The position numbers and the translations under genes are program-made. This document shows, piece after piece, positions 15,065 through 16,259 of a stretch of 16,259 nt of DNA; positions within the stretch are counted from its first letter, which is position 1, and each line of letters starts with the position of its first letter. This stretch comes from an uncultured Acetatifactor sp. (GTDB lineage Bacteria; Bacillota; Clostridia; Lachnospirales; Lachnospiraceae): the NCBI GenBank assembly GCA_910583845.1, contig CAJUAB010000045.1:1-16259 (forward strand), given 5' to 3'. Below the pieces are notes generated by a model. The model did no database searches and was not told the DNA's origin. It saw only the letters and a list, made by a program, of their open reading frames with translations.

Positions 15065-15781
15065 TTAGTTCATTTTTTCCATGCTTTTCTTAAGCGCTTT
15101 AAAATCACCCAATGCCTTACAGCCTATCTTTACGATTTTGGGAATATTAATTGAGTTTACTCCCCCTTGTCTGGGCTTAAAACTAATTGTTTTAAAGGTT
15201 ATTTTTTCATTGTAGTATGAAAAATATGTTGTCAGCATTATATTAGGAAGGTCGTAGTCTTCTGGAAGTCTCGAAAGATACTTTTTTATTGTATCTGCTC
15301 TCATCAGACGAAAAGGGGCATTTGCGTCAGGCACATTTACACCAAAATAAATTCTGAGCAGAAGACAGACAACCTTTTCGACAAAGGCCCGTGAAACGCC
15401 ATCCCCTCTGATTTGACGATTCCCCAAAATAGCATCATATGAATTTCTATCGTTCCAAAATCCAATAAACTCGGCCGGATTTGTCTGTCCGTCTGAATCT
15501 GTTTGAAATACAAAATCTGCATTCTGGCTCAAGGCATAATTATATAGTGCAATCACTTTTGGCCCATGCTTTTTTCCTGTATGAGAAAGAACCTTCAATC
15601 TGGGGAGTTCAGTCTGAAGTTTCGACAAAATCTCATGTGTCTGATCAGAGCTCCCACTATCCGCCACTACCAGTCGTGAATGATCACTGGCAAAGGCAAT
15701 ACACGGATACCAAGCTCTTATAACTGCTTCGATATTTTCTTCTTCGTTATATGCCGGCATCACAATATATAATGTATCCAT
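15065..15781 (-). CDS. GT2 glycosyltransferase, DPM1-like, soluble
   Basis: This 238-residue GT-A fold enzyme opens with YIVMPAYNEEENI (residues 5-17), the standard GT2 start. VVADSGSSDQT at 38-48 carries the nucleotide-binding Asp41, and TDSDGQTNP at 94-102 carries the DxD-type metal site (Asp95 and Asp97). NAPFRLMR at 154-161 is typical of dolichyl/polyprenyl-phosphate sugar synthases. The family often has two or more C-terminal membrane helices; none is visible here, so the enzyme ends just after the catalytic domain. With the GT-C enzyme that follows it, it probably makes the lipid-linked sugar donor. The ATG has AAGGAGG five bases upstream. The sugar is unknown. Confidence 0.88.
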   Translation of the reverse strand: MDTLYIVMPAYNEEENIEAVIRAWYPCIAFASDHSRLVVADSGSSDQTHEILSKLQTELPRLKVLSHTGKKHGPKVIALYNYALSQNADFVFQTDSDGQTNPAEFIGFWNDRNSYDAILGNRQIRGDGVSRAFVEKVVCLLLRIYFGVNVPDANAPFRLMRADTIKKYLSRLPEDYDLPNIMLTTYFSYYNEKITFKTISFKPRQGGVNSINIPKIVKIGCKALGDFKALKKSMEKMN

Positions 15782-15872
15782 TCTTCCTCCTTGGTATGGA
15801 TATCAGGAATGCAAATATAAACAAAGACAATCGTGGATTCACATAATATTCTGAGTACTTATGGTTTTTCAT
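15747..15872 (-). CDS. Possible small ORF overlapping the GT2 start (41 codons)
   Basis: An ATG at 15872 opens a 41-residue frame that lies wholly downstream of the predicted promoter and runs 35 bases into the GT2 gene in a different frame. An AGGA lies six bases before the ATG, a modest ribosome site. The peptide has a polar start (MKNHKYSEYY), a short hydrophobic run (LSLFIFAFLISI) and a basic RRK. Its last codons contain the GT2 ribosome site, an arrangement that would allow translational coupling. It matches no family I recognise and may be chance. Confidence 0.25.
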   Translation of the reverse strand: MKNHKYSEYYVNPRLSLFIFAFLISIPRRKNGYIIYCDAGI

Positions 15873-15907
15873 TTCTCGTCCTATGATTATATGCTGTTCA
15901 TAATATG

Positions 15908-15936
15908 ATTTTATTTAAATAAGCAGAAAATGTCAA
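15908..15936 (-). promoter_or_regulatory. Promoter of the GT2/GT-C glycosyltransferase operon
   Basis: On the minus strand a perfect TTGACA (15931-15936), a 17-base spacer and TAAAAT (15908-15913, five of six) form a strong sigma-A promoter. The start site would be near 15901, giving a leader of about 120 bases before the GT2 ATG. Confidence 0.75.
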
Positions 15937-16259
15937 GTAAATCCGATATTTCTGGCAATATTCATACTGTGCCAATCTCATTTACCTGTCACTCATTAAC
16001 ACCATATATCTTTTTCGCCGCCAGCACAATTACTGGCGGCGCTTGTCTCCTCTATGATGTTTCTATTTTATTTCGGACTTGTCCGTTCTCGATGAAATAT
16101 ATCTGAAATATTCTCATATATACGCTCGTCGTGTCTAATTACTCAGTAGACAGCCCTAAAATAGCCCGCCTTAACTCTATGGTTTTCCATTGCACCAACT
16201 ATAACATACCCCATACCTGATTGCAACCAGTTTTCCTGTATCAGCTAAACACGGGTTTA
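15937..16259. other. AT-rich non-coding segment at the right edge
   Basis: No convincing gene is visible in this stretch of about 320 bases. It contains one strong GC-rich hairpin (16016-16041) and a short palindrome, CGGACTTGTCCG. A short minus-strand open stretch ending at 16143 was considered and not called. Confidence 0.5.
16016..16041. other. Perfect 9-bp GC-rich hairpin in an AT-rich setting
   Basis: CGCCGCCAG (16016-16024) and CTGGCGGCG (16033-16041) form a perfect 9-bp stem with an 8-base loop. On the plus strand the T-run (16011-16015) lies before the stem, and only the weak CTTGTCT follows it. On the minus strand an A-run follows. Neither orientation is a textbook terminator. A weak rightward terminator, or a protein-binding palindrome, are both possible. 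Confidence 0.65.

Noticed and set aside
16143..16246. Short minus-strand open stretch (about 34 codons, GYVIVGAMENHRVKAGYF-like)
   Set aside because: It is bounded by stops within the window, has no ribosome site and no family match I can name. It could be a gene remnant but is too weak to call.

Overview
The window looks like a chromosomal segment from a gut Firmicute, most likely a member of the Lachnospiraceae or a close relative. The basis is strong AGGAGG-type ribosome binding sites, sigma-A-type promoters, and the gene content: several intracellular glycosidases, a GPH-type symporter and an AraC-type regulator. No RNA gene, insertion sequence or CRISPR array was seen. The taxonomic call is inference from style, not from a marker gene.

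Positions 175-12265 form a carbohydrate-use locus of fairly high G+C. On the minus strand, a three-gene operon reads GH2 glycosidase (3282-5618), TIM-barrel sugar isomerase/epimerase (2422-3270) and GH78 alpha-L-rhamnosidase (175-2397), with gaps of 11 and 24 bases. Divergent from it is an AraC-type regulator (5868-7070). Next come a minus-strand GPH/MFS sugar:cation symporter (7138-8625) and, divergent from that, a plus-strand pair of GH1 glycosidase (8962-10347) and modular GH43 enzyme (10430-12265). None of the four glycosidases has a signal peptide. The simplest reading is that a short, already trimmed glycoside is imported by the symporter and dismantled in the cytoplasm from its non-reducing end. 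Rhamnose removal by GH78 is the best supported step. The other linkages are open, and a Rha-GlcA-Gal(-Ara) type cap is one testable possibility. The 336-base gap between the symporter and GH1 carries helically phased direct repeats that look like operator sites for the AraC-type protein.

Positions 12266-13473 hold a convergent gap and an aminoglycoside-phosphotransferase-fold kinase (12379-13329), which is probably unrelated to the sugar locus.

Positions 13474-15781 hold a minus-strand pair: a soluble GT2 glycosyltransferase followed by a multi-spanning GT-C glycosyltransferase. They are driven by a clear TTGACA-17-TAAAAT promoter. Base composition drops sharply here (34 of 60 G+C at 9121-9180 against 18 of 60 at 14041-14100, hand counted), as expected for an accessory cell-surface glycosylation module. 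The last 320 bases are AT-rich and contain no convincing gene, only one strong GC-rich hairpin.

The most unusual items are an in-frame 36-bp minisatellite inside the GH2 gene, the phased repeats at 8795-8878, an uncharacterised small ORF overlapping the GT2 start, and a consensus promoter at the left edge that fires out of the window.
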